A stretch of DNA of 64,000 nt from Bolinopsis microptera (GCF_026151205.1 NC_087076.1:2317902-2381901), one strand, 5' to 3'; numbered from the stretch's first letter, positions 1 to 10,987 are shown. Notes: generated by a model not told the origin, from the letters alone. Made by a program: numbers and translations.

Positions 1-480
1 CTTGACCTTGGAAGCGAAGTTGCGATATCGGAGGCTCGAGACGCGCAGAGTGCCTCGTTTTTGAACCATTTTTTAAAATCTTGATTTCTTCGGTCTAGTT
101 GATGCAGGGACCATGTTAGCCATGTCTGACAGTCTTCCAGTTAACAGAGAAACCGATATCACCATCTTCCCATCTTCCCGGCCGGCACTTCAACAACTGA
201 ACTGCCGGGTAAACGGCGGGAGTAACTCTGCCTCTCTTAATGGTACAAATTCTCAGCTATCAAGGTCACAGGGAGGGGTCCTTGCCGGGTCCTTGACCAA
301 CTCCGACGTTGGGCGTGCCATCAAGTGAAATGACCACCCTTATGCTTTACTTCGGACAACCATGGCTTTATAGTCACGGCATGTAACTGGCACTTACAGG
401 AAACCGAAGGATCAAGTCTAACGCCAGCCACGGTTAAGGTTTTATACCACACTTTCTTCGTCCGAAGCTTCGCTGTATCG
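1..480. other. Unclassified, probably repeat-derived, non-coding sequence
   Basis: I see no gene here. The stretch is GC-richer than most of the window and contains a short block that closely matches 28S rRNA (204-240). It runs into a tRNA-derived SINE on the minus strand, so it may be part of the same composite element. The open frame at 113-328 has no recognisable domain and I do not call it a gene. Confidence 0.4.
204..240 (+). other. 28S rRNA-like block ending at the R2 target position
   Basis: The 37 bases from GCCGGGTAAACGG through CTCTCTTAA match, by memory of the conserved eukaryotic 28S sequence, all but about two positions of the block just upstream of the R2 retrotransposon insertion site. 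Similarity stops at TTAA, where 28S would continue GGTAGCC; here the sequence is TGGTACAAATT. That is close to where R2 cuts. This is too short to be a functional rRNA gene. It could be a 28S-derived module of a dispersed element, or flank carried along by an R2-like element. Only the match itself is seen. Confidence 0.6.
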
Positions 481-706
481 ATCATGTACAGCTCCTCATT
501 TAACCCTCACACACGATTTCTCGACCATTCGGCTGTGTAGACCGGGGGACTGCAGAGGTCCAACGGAACCCTTAGCAGAGCGTCAACGACGCTCACCCCA
601 TGGCTAGTGGCACAGATGGGAATCGAACCTGGGACCCTGTGAATGAGACATTTCACAAGCAGGCCGACTAACGAACTGCACCACATAGCCACACTATCAC
701 CCACTC
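480..706 (-). mobile_element. tRNA-derived SINE
   Basis: On the minus strand the segment 693 to 607 folds like a tRNA. It starts GTGGC and ends GCCAC (acceptor-like pairing), has an A-box-like TGGTGCAGT...TTAGTCGG and a clear B box GGTTCGATTCC. A non-tRNA body follows (to about 480) with a hairpin GAGCGTCGTTGACGCTC. The RNA polymerase III promoter boxes support SINE origin. The 3' end is not clear because the body merges into unclassified sequence. A free tRNA gene is unlikely, since the anticodon arm is imperfect and the tRNA-like part continues straight into the body. Confidence 0.65.
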
Positions 707-811
707 TATTTTCATAACTTTGTGATTTCTAATTAGTTTCACCCCTTATTATCAGATCAGATGCAACATTTAATAATAATTTAATAAGGCGTCAGAGAAA
801 ACAATATAGGT

Positions 812-1097
812 CAGTGGCGTAACGAAAGGCCCTGCTGACCCCGCTGTGCAGGGGGGCGCCGTCTTAGGGGGGCGCCAAATCGTCGTTTGAATGTGGGACA
901 ATTTCGAAAACTTAACTAAAGTACTAGCAAAACTGCGCGTTTTGCTCTAGATACACACTTTTTTAGAGATTTTACCGGCGTATTCTCTAAAATCACCTAT
1001 TTTGTTCAATTTTAGGGAGGGGCACCAAAAGGGGAGGGGGCGCCAACAGGGGGCGCTTTTTCGGCAGGGGGCGCCAACAGGCAACGTTACGCCACTG
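812..1097. mobile_element. hAT-type MITE with 8-bp target duplication
   Basis: The 286-bp element starts CAGTGGCGTAACG and ends CGTTACGCCACTG, a perfect 13-bp terminal inverted repeat. It is flanked by identical 8-bp duplications ATATAGGT at 804-811 and 1098-1105. CAGTGGCG termini with 8-bp duplications are typical of the hAT superfamily. The inside is a set of GGGGGCGCC-rich stretches with no coding capacity, so this is a non-autonomous copy. Two partial right ends of the same family lie near 51838 and 51880. Confidence 0.88.
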
Positions 1098-1307
1098 ATA
1101 TAGGTGTTTTTATTTTTAATGAGATTGGTCTAAAGATTCTAATTTTGACGACCGAATCCTCGAACAAGAATGTACAGTATGCTATCTGCAAAGCAACAGT
1201 TTTCAAGTATAAAACGTGGCGGAGCTATTAAGGCCTACTATATAATAAGTCTTATAATGTGCAAAAAAACAGTTTGGTCACTTGGTAACCAGTATGGATA
1301 ATATTTT
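1098..1307. other. Non-coding spacer
   Basis: AT-rich sequence between the hAT MITE and the first RTE-like fragment. No feature is seen. Confidence 0.4.
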
Positions 1308-2530
1308 GTTCGACCGGTTGAAGCCAATTCTGCGTAGAAACCAGAATGGATTCAGACCAGGAAACCAGGAAGGTCAACAACTCAACAGATATTGGTACTG
1401 AGACGTCTTATAGAGGGTGTCAAGAGTCGGAAACTGCCAGCTGTTCTGACATTTATAGACTTTAAGAAGGCTTTCGACAGTGTACATCGTGGGAAAATGC
1501 TAAAGATTCTAGAAGCTTACGGCATTCCAGTCAAAATCGTGCAGCTTATACGGCTCATGTACGAGAAGACAATGGCCAAAGTCCTAACTCCAGACGGAGA
1601 AACTGAATTGTTCGAGATACTTGCAGGTGTGTTACAGGGTGATACCTTAGCACCTTACCTCTTTGCAATAGTCATCGACTACTGTATGAGGCAAGCCATA
1701 GGCGATGATGCGGAGCGACTTGGACTCACCCTCGAACGTAGAAAAAGCAGAAGAGTGGGGCCCAAGATCATCACCGATGTGGACTTTGCAGATGATATAG
1801 CACTTATATCTGAGGACATGGACAAGGCTAACGAGTTCCTGCTCAGAGTAGAATCGGCGGCAGCAAGCGTGGGACTACACATAAACGAAGGCAAGACCAA
1901 GGTCATGACACTGAATATGGAGGATCGATCTAGCGACCTACAAAGTCGATCCGGGGAAGCCATAGAAAATGTAGATGATTTCATCTACTTAGGCTCCTGG
2001 ATTGAGAGCACAGATAGGGAGATAAGGGTTAGAAAGGGAAAAGCGTGGGTGCCCTACATAGACTGAAGGATATCTGGAAATCCAAACTGTCAAAGAGCCT
2101 AAAGATTAGATTGTTCATAGCGGCTTGTGAATCAGTACTGCTCTACGGATCAGAAACCTGGACACTGACAAAGGCTCAAGAGAAAAGTTTGGACGGGACA
2201 TACACAAAGATGTTGCGTATGGTGCTGGGTATCTCATGGAAGGACAAGGTCAGCAATATAACTTTGTATGGTAACCTCCCAAGGCTGTCAAACAAGTTAC
2301 GAAGCAGGAGATTAAAAATGGCGGGACACTGCATCCGACATCCTGAGCTACTTGCCAGTGATTTAGTCTTATGGGAACCTACGCACGGCAGAGCACAGCA
2401 AGGCCGACCAAGACTAAGCTACTTGTCTATGTTACTGAAGGAAGTTGGGACAAACTCTAAAGAGGAACTGCGAACCCTGATGCGGGACAGGGATATATGG
2501 AGGGGGTTTTCTGGCGTAGATCGGACTTAG
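1308..2530 (+). mobile_element. RTE-like LINE, reverse transcriptase fragment (copy 1)
   Basis: This is the 3' two-thirds of a non-LTR reverse transcriptase. The frame shows motif A (FIDFKKAFDSVHR), motif B (LQGDTLAPYLF) and the FADD catalytic box, then a connector with LLYGSETWTLT and a C-terminal basic stretch GRAQQGRPRL. The order and the lack of RNase H fit the RTE clade. It is 5' truncated: no endonuclease precedes it. A duplication in the NQNGFRPG region near 1360 and a one-base loss near 2045 (between KAWG and ALHRL) break the frame, so it is dead. Copies 2 (4007-5611) and 3 (18549-19290) are relatives; copy 3 is nearly identical over the shared part. Confidence 0.85.
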
Positions 2531-3112
2531 CTCAGACATAGTATTAGTAGTAGTAGTTTGTTCGACTTGATACCCATTAGTATTGTAAATTGATTTCAGC
2601 TGCACTTGATCAATAGTTTTTGCTATTAGGTTGTTGAATTACATTTTCTTTCATTATTGGTTTTTATTTTTTCGATTTGTGCTCTTCCTCCAACTTCACC
2701 ACCCGTAGACTCGGCGGTAGCAGCATCTCTCCTCAAACCAAAACAAGAAAATAACTAAGTCCCGGCAAAAAGTCAAAAAAAAATTTAAACGTGGAGTAGA
2801 GTTCTTTATTTCTTCCACACGTTTAATTTAATTTTGACAATGTCTAGGACAAAACTATCATCATGTTGTGGAAAATTGTAGTTTTGACAGCAGGAGCAAT
2901 TCCCGGTAACCAAACTGTTTACAAAGCGAAGAGACGAATAATATTTGGACACGTTCAAATTTAAGGATTCTTCGCAAATTACGCTTAAACAAATAATTTA
3001 GAAATATTAGTATAATAAGATAGCTGCAAGAATCCCTTATTATGAAAGGGCAAATGGGTTAGGGTGTCGGAAATGTGGCTTAATGTAATATATAAACAAA
3101 CCCTTAAGCCGT

Positions 3113-3219
3113 ACATATATTACATTGCGATGGAAAATGCATTGCGATAAAAAACACGCTCACGGCTGTTGCGGCGCGGCTTTTCACCGAAATGCATTTT
3201 ACATCGCAATGTTATATGT
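3113..3219. repeat. Imperfect inverted repeat (hairpin, MITE-like)
   Basis: The left arm ACATATATTACATTGCGATG at 3113 onward is matched on the opposite strand by the right arm ending CATCGCAATGTTATATGT at 3219, with AATGCATT facing AATGCATT inside. The arms are about 30 bp with a GC-rich centre (GTTGCGGCGCGG). No clear target duplication is seen, so MITE status is unproven. Confidence 0.6.
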
Positions 3220-3240
3220 ATGTTCTACTTATATTTCAAA

Positions 3241-3350
3241 GATACATCATTCACAATAATATCAATTCACAATAATATCAATTCAGAATAAATTATCTAT
3301 TCAGAATAAATTATCTATTCAGAATAAATTATCTATTCAGAGTAAATTAT
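3241..3350. repeat. Short tandem repeats (about 16-18 bp units)
   Basis: Two units of ATTCACAATAATATCA are followed by about four units related to ATTCAGAATAAATTATCT. Confidence 0.8.
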
Positions 3351-3735
3351 CAATTCAATCATTAAATTATCATCATACCATCATCATAAATTGCATTGAT
3401 TTTGATGCCTACATCACCATAATCAAGCAATTACAAAATCATACAATAAAAAGTAAACAGTTCGTAGTGAATATTTCTTGACAGAATAAACATACACAAA
3501 ATGGATAGATATGTTATTAAACAGTGATTTAACAGTGAACATGTTGTGTTAAAACATATTTACTAAGACCAGCAAAAAAGGGCATTCATCTATGGATTAC
3601 AATCAAGCAGAGTAATGAGGCGTATAGTAAGTTGAGTAACAAAGAGATAAGAATAAAGATATATAACATAAATAGGGACACCGGACATAAATAAGAAACG
3701 AAACGGTAGAAAAGGTAGATTCTGGAGTCATCAGT

Positions 3736-3803
3736 CAAGTAAATAAAATAGCAGCATCAGACAAAGTCTTTATTTTATCCACTTAACCAGTATGATCCAA
3801 AAT
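3736..3803 (+). repeat. 68-bp direct repeat, left copy flanking an RTE element
   Basis: AAGTAAATAAAATAGCAGCA... to ...CAGTATGATCCAAAAT recurs with few changes at 5750-5816, on the far side of RTE copy 2. The unit contains facing ATAAAATA and TATTTTAT and could form a hairpin. Weaker relatives follow near 5860-5970. Confidence 0.75.
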
Positions 3804-3810
3804 AGAGAAA

Positions 3811-3836
3811 TATATAGATATAGAGATAGATGGATT

Positions 3837-3870
<34 letters not shown>

Positions 3871-3886
3871 AAGAGATAGATGGATT

Positions 3887-3932
<46 letters not shown>

Positions 3933-3985
3933 GAGATAGAGAGATAGATAGATAGATAGATAGAGAGATAGAGAGATAGAGAGAA
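3811..3985. repeat. GATA microsatellite
   Basis: Interrupted (GATA)n with GAGA variants lies immediately upstream of RTE copy 2. The poly-Tyr/Ile/Ser open frame seen on the minus strand is only the repeat translated. Confidence 0.95.
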
Positions 3986-4006
3986 AATGTCTCTGTTTCA
4001 TTAAGA

Positions 4007-5611
4007 GGGTAGATTGAGAGCCTGGAAAGACCACTTTACCAAGCTACTTGGACAACCTCCAGTAGTCCCAAACGAAGAAGTGGACATACCAGTCGTACAT
4101 CCACCACAAAACATCAGTGTGGATAAGTTCACCAAGACCGAACTGGAGGCTAAGAAATCGATTAAAGAAGGTAAGGCATTTGGAGAGGATGGAGTTGCCC
4201 CTGAAGTACTGAAGAGGGTAGATGTTGATGATTTGATCCTTGACTTCTGCAATAAAGCACTAATTGATGGCGATGTTCCTGACCAATGGAAGCACCTAAA
4301 CATTGTGCCTGTTCCAAAGAAAGGGAATTTGACCAAAGTAGATAACTATAGAGGTATTGCACTGACATCTATAGTGAGTAAGACTCTCAATAAGATGATA
4401 CTGAACAGGATCAAACCTGCCATGGAAGACATCTTAAGGATCAATCAGAACGGATTCAGAGAGAGTAGGTCAACAACTAGTCATATTCTTGGCCTAAGAA
4501 GGGTATTTGAGGGAGCCCGGGATAAAGATCTGACCGCGGTAATGCTCTTCATTGATTTCAAGAAGGCATTCGACAGCGTGCACCGTGGACTCCTCATGAA
4601 GATCCTCCTGCAAGGAGATTGTAGGCTTGATACAAAGAATGTATGCAGATACATTTGCTCGTGTGATTACCGAGGATGGTCTGAGTGAAGCATTCTTCAT
4701 TCTAGCAGGAGTGATGCAGGGAGACACTTTGGCGCCCTACCTATTCATAATCGTAATTGACTACATTATGAGGGTGTCCCTAGAGGGAAGAAACTTTGGG
4801 TTTACTCTACACCCTAGAAGAAGCCGTCGCTATCCGGCAGTCAAGGTCACTGATGCGGACTTTGCTGACGACCTTGCTCTTATAACAGATAGTGTTGCAG
4901 AGGCACAAGATTTCCTCAGGAGTTTGGAACTGGCGGCCAACTCAGTTGGACTCCACCTCAACGAGGGGAAAACTAAGTACATGGGAATCAACATAACAGA
5001 TGATGATAACCCGACTCTGGTTGTTGGGAGTGGGAAGAACATTGAGAAAGTCGATGACTTCGTATATTTGGGTAGTAGAATGAAGAGTTCGGAGAAGGAC
5101 TTCGAAGTGAGGAAAGCTAAGGCATGGGGAGCGTGTCACCAGATGAAGCTTGTATGGAAGTCGGATATGCGTAGAGATCTCAAGATACGACTGTTCCTGG
5201 CTACAGTCGAGTCCATCCTTCTATATGGCTCTGAAACATGGAAACACGGTCAGCCAGACCCTCGCAAAACGTATTGATGGATGTTATACGAGAATGCTGA
5301 GGATGGCACTGAACATTGACTGGAAAGAGCGGCAGACTAACGCCAAGGTGTATGGACACCTCATCAGAGCATCTGATAAGATAGCTGCACGGAGGATGAG
5401 ACTCGCAGGTCATTTAGCCAGACATGAAGAACTATTGAGTCATCAACTTCTCTTCTGGGAACCCCTTCAAGGACATCGTCGAAGGGAAGACCACATCTCA
5501 CATACATTGACATCCTTCGGAAGGACACGGGGCTTGACGACAGCAAAGAGATTAACAAACTCATGCTGGATAGACAGATTTGGAAGAAGACTATTTCTGT
5601 TCGGACGCTGA
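4007..5611 (+). mobile_element. RTE-like LINE, reverse transcriptase (copy 2, divergent)
   Basis: This is the longest RTE-like copy. It starts in the region before the RT fingers (WKDHFTKLL), then EDGVAPEVLK, the PVPKKG and NYRGI motifs, motif A (FIDFKKAFDSVHR), motif B (MQGDTLAPYLF), FADD, and the C-terminal LLYGSETW and AARRMRLAGH blocks. Two breaks are visible: a deletion near 4600 just after motif A, and a frame change near 5245 after SETWKHG. Protein divergence from copies 1 and 3 is large, so it belongs to another subfamily. No endonuclease is present. Flanking GATA arrays and 68-bp direct repeats suggest insertion in or beside a simple-repeat region. Confidence 0.85.
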
Positions 5612-5621
5612 AGCCGCCCTA

Positions 5622-5703
5622 AGTCGAGTAAGTAGAGTCATTAGGTATTAAGTTGAGAGATGAGTCGAGTAAGTCGAGTCATTAAGTATTAAGTTGAGAG
5701 ATG
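5622..5703 (+). repeat. Tandem duplication, two 41-bp units
   Basis: AGTCGAGTAAGTAGAGTCAT... is repeated twice with three or so differences, directly after RTE copy 2. It may be the 3' tail region of the element. Confidence 0.8.
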
Positions 5704-5749
5704 GATGAGAGTAAAGATATACTCCGGAAACGATTCTGGAGTAAAGGTT

Positions 5750-5816
5750 AAGTAGATAAAATAGCAGCATCAGACTAAGTCTTTATTTTATCAACAAAAC
5801 CAGTATGATCCAAAAT
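5750..5816 (+). repeat. 68-bp direct repeat, right copy
   Basis: Partner of 3736-3803 on the other side of RTE copy 2. Confidence 0.75.
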
Positions 5817-6063
5817 TTGATAGATATAGAAACAGAGAAGGAAAGATAGAGTTGATGAAATAGACAGCATCTGATATTGTCTCTATTTTACCCTGAACCC
5901 AATCCAAAAGCAATTGACACGAAAATAAAACAGGCAGCATAGACAATATGTCTCTGTTTTATTTACGGTCAGGAGTTTGGAGAACGGAGATTCATTTAAA
6001 AGGCAAAAAAGAGAAAAAAAGAATGATAAGCCAAGATAATTGCAAAGGGAAAAAATGCGAAAG

Positions 6064-6107
<44 letters not shown>
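6064..6107. repeat. GATA microsatellite
   Basis: About eleven uninterrupted GATA units. Confidence 0.95.
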
Positions 6108-6216
6108 TAGACAGCACAAGGAGAAAACAATGTAGCGTGAAAGACTTAAAAAAGTATATTTGAATGGCAACAATAGATGAAAGCTTAATTAACAACGAAC
6201 AAACTTTGACACATTA

Positions 6217-6373
6217 GGGACCGTTTAAATACTACGTGTAATCACTTTTTGGCTAATTTTTAACCCCCTCCGTCCGTCCATGATAATTTTTACACATAGA
6301 TATCAAAATTACACTTGCGTTATCATTTAGAAACCCCTCCCCCTTAGTGATTACGTAATACGTGAACGACCCC
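6217..6373. mobile_element. PIF/Harbinger-like MITE
   Basis: The 157-bp element begins GGGACCGTTTAAATACTACG and ends in ACGTAATACGTGAACGACCCC, an imperfect terminal inverted repeat of about 30 bp (GTAATCAC faces GTGATTAC). It lies between TTA at 6214-6216 and TTA at 6374-6376, the 3-bp duplication expected for PIF/Harbinger. A related copy is at 36530-36667 and a possible right end near 16517-16546. Confidence 0.7.
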
Positions 6374-6850
6374 TTAATATAAATGATTCAACATTAATAT
6401 GATAACAGAAAATTGACTCATGATACTTAAGTTTGAACGCTTTCTAGCTTATTACAGATCTGCAAATTTTGAAGCACATTTTTTTGACAGACACGTGATC
6501 AACTTACAATCAAAGTCCAGAATCACATGTGTCAACCAAATATGTTTAAATTCCGACAAGTCTCTTAATTAATACTGGTAGGTAGTCAATTATTGTACAA
6601 ATAACTGTCAGCGTCCATACCCATATGCTGGCGTAATCTTTCCTTAGTTACTTCTTTCATCTTGGTTGCTTCTTTCTTTAAGTTTAGTCACTTCTTCGTT
6701 ACGGACAACTCGACGAAAAGGCGATTCCTGAAAAATGATAATTTAAGAATAATACAGGGTGGCCCAGAAGTAACTACCCAGAAGTAAATTTCATAAATTA
6801 AAAATCAAGAATTAAGAATGAACAATGAAGAATCGCGTTTTTTAAGTACA
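6374..6850. other. Non-coding spacer, nothing recognised
   Basis: AT-rich with no supported gene. A minus-strand stretch near 6733 reads like a splice acceptor (ATTTTTCAG) followed by a short charged open frame. Similar acceptor-like sites near 7540 hint at a small decayed gene family, but this is weak. Confidence 0.3.
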
Positions 6851-7400
6851 TAGTTTAAATTTTCACAAGTATCATATACGCACTTTCACAATTGTAACCA
6901 GCTTCCATTTCAGATGTCGCAGTGATTGTTGTGTCCAGCATTTTGTCCACCGTGTCTCGTAAATGAAATAAATAGTGTGTATATAAATAGGTTTTGTGAT
7001 CATTATCAATCCAAGCTCCGCTGATTATTAAAAATAAAATCATTTCGAAAAACCGCATTTATTATCGACTTCGAGTGAACAGTGTAGGTCTGCTCCAATG
7101 AAAAAAAAGTGGTCGGAAAGGCGAACTTTAAATTAAGTAGATAGAATAAATTAAATAATCAGTCATAAATAAATTGATATGAAGAACCTTTTTCTGTGCT
7201 GAATAAGTCTTTCGATTTCTTTGGATTCTCCCTTGACGTATTCGTGTCCACACTGTCTCGCCGAGTACATGAAATGAAGTATACACATAAATAAGAAATG
7301 TATAACGATTAATCCGAGCTCTTCATAATTGAAACCAAAATTGTCCGAAAAAAACCGCACTTTCCATGAAGTGAACATAGTAGGCCTGTTCTAATGGAAA
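6850..7400 (-). repeat. Two degenerate tandem copies of a roughly 310-bp segment
   Basis: Segments around 6860-7090 and 7175-7385 share an order of motifs: GTCCAC-TGTCTCG, AAATGAA-TA-ATA, ATCAAT/ATTAATCC-AGCTC, AAACCGCA, and GTGAACA-GTAGG. Each holds a short minus-strand open frame beginning with a hydrophobic, signal-peptide-like stretch. The family is not recognised. It may be a decayed tandem gene pair or simply a non-coding duplication. Confidence 0.4.
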
Positions 7401-8650
7401 CGTTTCCCAGATCGAAAGACTTAGATAAGGAGAACTGAATCGATTAAAAAGTTATAGATTAAAAAGAAACAACCTGTTAAAAGACTGTTGACTTTTTGTG
7501 ATGAAGGGTTCCAATTTTAGTCTTAGTTAGAGTCGTGTCCTGAAAAATAAATATCAAATAAAATCCGTGTAAATTATTGTTTTTAATCCGTTTTTCATAA
7601 TAGCTGTCGTTAATTCTTAACGAATTATACAATCGTCTATAGATGTAATTATTTAAATTGTGTTTGGGCCACGAACCAATCGAACGAAGAAAACGCTGAC
7701 TTTTCCCCCTTTCAGAAGAACATAGATAGAGGTGTAGCTTCACGTTGGGTGAGAATACCGGATCAGTATGAAAAATTATATTTCAGTGTAATTCAGATAA
7801 ACGTATGACGTAATACGTATGATTTAAGAAAAAAAAAACAAAAAAAATCTGTTTGAACAGCATAAAGTAAACATGAACACTGAACACTTTAAGGGATCAT
7901 CTTACGTTACAAATTTTAAAATAAATGAAAAGCAAGCAGAAAATAATAAAAAGCACAAAAAAATAAAAAAATTCAGGATAGAAAAAGTGAATAAAATTGA
8001 AGCAGGTAGGTACAAAGTAAGCTGGAGCGATTCCATTCCCTGGTCAAGTTGTAGATAGAGTTATGCTGCTCACTCACTGACAACAAACCAGAAAATAAAC
8101 CAGAAAACAATAAAAAGGGGGAAAAAATGGAGAAATGAAAGAATAAATACAAATATGTTCAGTGTTACGACTATACAAACCCATTCCCTGGTTAAGCTGT
8201 ACAGCGATGCTGCTCACTGACGACAAAAACCAGCAAATGAGTGCATATGTCGTTTGGTTAAGCAAGACAAAAAACAGAGTAGGATAATAAATATAACATA
8301 ACGAAAACACACTCCATAAAAAAGAAGCATTGAATTGGCATTGAAAAGGAAGTTAAGAAACAGTAAGTAGAGTTAGTCACATAACTGAAATACACAACAC
8401 CAATGCAGTTCATATAATAGTTGAACGAGCGTTAAATACAAAGAGACCATATAGTGGGACAAATTCTATGATCTACGAATGAATATAGGGGAAAACTTAC
8501 AGACACAAAACTTTAAAAAGTTATCAGTAAAAGTAAACTTACCGGTAAAAGTCCATAAGTTGTATACCAGAAGTGTCCTCCAGACCTGCAACGAATACCT
8601 TGATTTAATTCTTTCGGACGCAATTACAGCATCTTATTTTTTAGATGACT
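7401..8650. other. Non-coding region with a local direct repeat
   Basis: No gene is supported. A segment containing CCATTCCCTGGTCAAG-TGT and TGCTGCTCACTGAC occurs near 8029-8090 and again near 8178-8240. The lysine-rich open frame at 7873-8058 is mostly poly-A-rich DNA and includes part of this repeat. Confidence 0.4.

Positions 8651-8681
<31 letters not shown>
8651..8681 (+). repeat. 31-bp G homopolymer
   Basis: An uninterrupted run of 31 G. Such runs are hard to sequence, and the length should not be trusted. Confidence 0.95.
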
Positions 8682-8683
<2 letters not shown>

Positions 8684-8851
8684 AATGCTGAAAGGAAGAG
8701 GGCAGGGCAAAATCTTGCGGACGTCATGTCCACCATTGTCCTTTTGGATTCTATGAGACAAGCGAACATAGACGGAGGTGGCACACCCCCATATGTGGAC
8801 GCTCCCTTTTTTAAAGTATAATCAATTCCCCATTCAATTTTACACTCGTTT

Positions 8852-9062
8852 AACTAGGTAGTGAGCCATCGACAGTGAGCCGCGCGTGCCGACTGTAGGA
8901 TGGTTTTTTAGCGCTAATTTCGGCCAGCACAAAATTCTAGAAACAAATGCGTATTGATTAACCTTCCCTTGATCCAATTTTAACAAAAATTGGTTAGCTT
9001 ACTCATAGACTTACAAGGAAAGTGTCCGGAAAATTTAAAGCATATTCAACCATCAGACATTA
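8852..9062. repeat. Dispersed repeat B, copy 1
   Basis: About 210 bp, beginning GTAGTGAGCCATCGACAGTG and containing GCCGCGCGTGCCGACTG and GTTTTTTAGCGCTAATTTCG, recurs at 38246-38457 with high identity, in the same orientation. Copy 2 lies inside the foldback element. No coding region or terminal repeats are recognised. Confidence 0.8.
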
Positions 9063-10520
9063 CTTTAACGATGATTTTTTGAATGATTGATATTATGGAT
9101 GATTGGATAGAGTCTAGTGCCCCCTCCTTCACAACTAGTATGCATATATAGAAAGTTATAATAAACTTATAATAAAAAAACGTAAAATAGGACGACATCA
9201 CCACTTAATGACGACGTCAAGGTTTTTCAAAATTTAATGCCATTTAAAGTTCAAGAATTAGGAAAACTAACAGGAATTAATTTTAAAAATCCTACCGGAT
9301 TAATAACTGTATGTTCCTTTGATAGCAAGTAGACTCCACTTTGTTTGAAAGAGAAGTAGGGCTGAAACAGTTATTAATATTATTGTGCGTATGTGTCTAA
9401 TTAATAAGGTTTAAAAATAAAAATCTTCTCTTTTTCATTTAACTTTGAGTGCGCCAAACACTAACAATGTATTCAATTTAGTGCAGACAAATCCGTCACA
9501 TAAATTTGGATTTCATGAATAAAGTATTTTTTTTTGGTAATTAGCTAATTATATTATCCAATTAATTGATTATCAAATGCACAAATTTTATCATTTAAAA
9601 ACATTTCTTTTGGAATGTTCACGACTATAGGTTTTTGAGTTAATACGCACTAAACGTACTTTTAATTTAAGCAAAATTTCGAACTTTTTGTTGCGTCAAA
9701 TAGTGATTCTTTAAATAGCAACATTCATTTCCAAAAGTAACAGTCAGTGCCTGTTCACTCATTTTAACGTAAAATTCTTGTTTGGGTCAATAGATGAATT
9801 TTTCTGACGGATCTGCCTGTACTAATTACGAAACGAAATTGTTCGTAATTTTTCTATTTAAATAAAATCAGAATTAAATGAAGCGTGAAGAAAAAGTCTT
9901 TGAAAATATTTTCAAAAATTGTGTACTACTTACTTTTTTTAATAAATGGAGTCAGAATCAGGAGCAGGAGTAAAGCAGGAGTAACACAGACATATTTCGC
10001 CTATACTGAGAGATGAAGTGGTTAGACGATATTATAGAAGTAAACGTGAAAGCGCAATGACACGTGACCAGAAACGCGCAGAAATAATGGCCCTAGAAAG
10101 ATGAGGCAAAGTGTCCTTCTGGCAGGCAGGAAACTATGTTTTTCTGCAACACGCGGTTTTACTTTGTAGCTAGTGTAATATGAACTAATTTGCTTCACCG
10201 AATCGACGTGTCATTTGTTGCATCAAGACGGATTTTGAATTTACCTCCCTGATCGAGTTAATAGATCGATCATTTTTTGAAATAGACGCTTGAGGCAGTC
10301 CTCTACACTAATTTAAAACATTGTCAGTCTCTCAAGGGCTCCAAATTAAACACAATTACCACAATCAACGCATAAATAATCGCCAAATTGTGTCATACTT
10401 TCATGTGGATCAACTTAAAACTTTTACAAAGTGTTGGATAAGTTAAAATCATGGTTGGTTCGTTAATTTCTACAAAAATTAATAAAAAGATCACGTGCCT
10501 CATTCTTCCACATTTATTGG
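9063..10520. other. Non-coding, AT-rich region, nothing recognised
   Basis: Both strands carry many stops. No repeat unit, RNA gene or coding exon is recognised. Confidence 0.4.
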
Positions 10521-10987
10521 GTATCTTGCAGGGACAAAGTATAAATCCCAATGAAGTCAGACTTTGTTAATTTGCTGTTTTATTATTGCCCTACTCTTGT
10601 AATGGCAGAGCTTCGTGGAAAGTAGTGGAAATGGACAGATGGACGAAAAGACGGACGGACAGACAGCCAGATTCAAAAATGGATACCTAGAGGCACGAGA
10701 GTTTTTTTGTAGATATTAAAGAACACGCCGTACGTGCCTCTTTCTTTCACATGTATTTTGCAGGGACACATGTATTGACTTTGAGTATCTTGCAGGGACA
10801 AAGTATAAATCCCAATGAAGTCAGACTTTGTTAATTTGCTGTTTTATTATTGCCCTACTCTTGTAATGGCAGAGCTTCGTGGAAAGTAGTGGAAATGGAC
10901 AGATGGACGAAAAGACGGGACGGACAGACAGCCAGATTCAAAAATGGATACCTAGAGGCACGAGAGTTTTTTGTAGATATTAAAGAG
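10521..10987 (+). repeat. Direct duplication of a roughly 203-bp segment
   Basis: 10521-10723 is repeated at 10785-10987, from GTATCTTGCAGGGAC through GTAGATATTAAAGA, with only a few indels. The 60-bp spacer repeats the TGCAGGGACA motif. The open frame at 10850-11044 lies inside the second copy and is not conserved in the first, so it is not a gene. Confidence 0.9.

Larger units (their letters stand above)
2531..3735. other. Non-coding, AT-rich spacer with small inverted and direct repeats
   Basis: No coding region is supported. It begins with the RTE 3' tail (TAGTAGTAG run) and contains a long imperfect hairpin at 3113-3219 and short tandem units at 3241-3350. Confidence 0.5.

Noticed and set aside
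204-240. Ribosomal RNA gene
   Set aside because: Only 37 bases match, with no flanking rRNA sequence.
607-693. Functional tRNA gene on the minus strand
   Set aside because: The tRNA-like part is imperfect in the anticodon arm and runs straight into a SINE body.
1679-1984. 101-residue minus-strand protein
   Set aside because: Shadow frame of the RT on the opposite strand.
3783-4034. Tyr/Ile/Ser-rich protein on the minus strand
   Set aside because: Translation of the GATA array.
7873-8058. Lysine-rich small protein
   Set aside because: It is A-rich DNA overlapping a local direct repeat whose other copy is not open.
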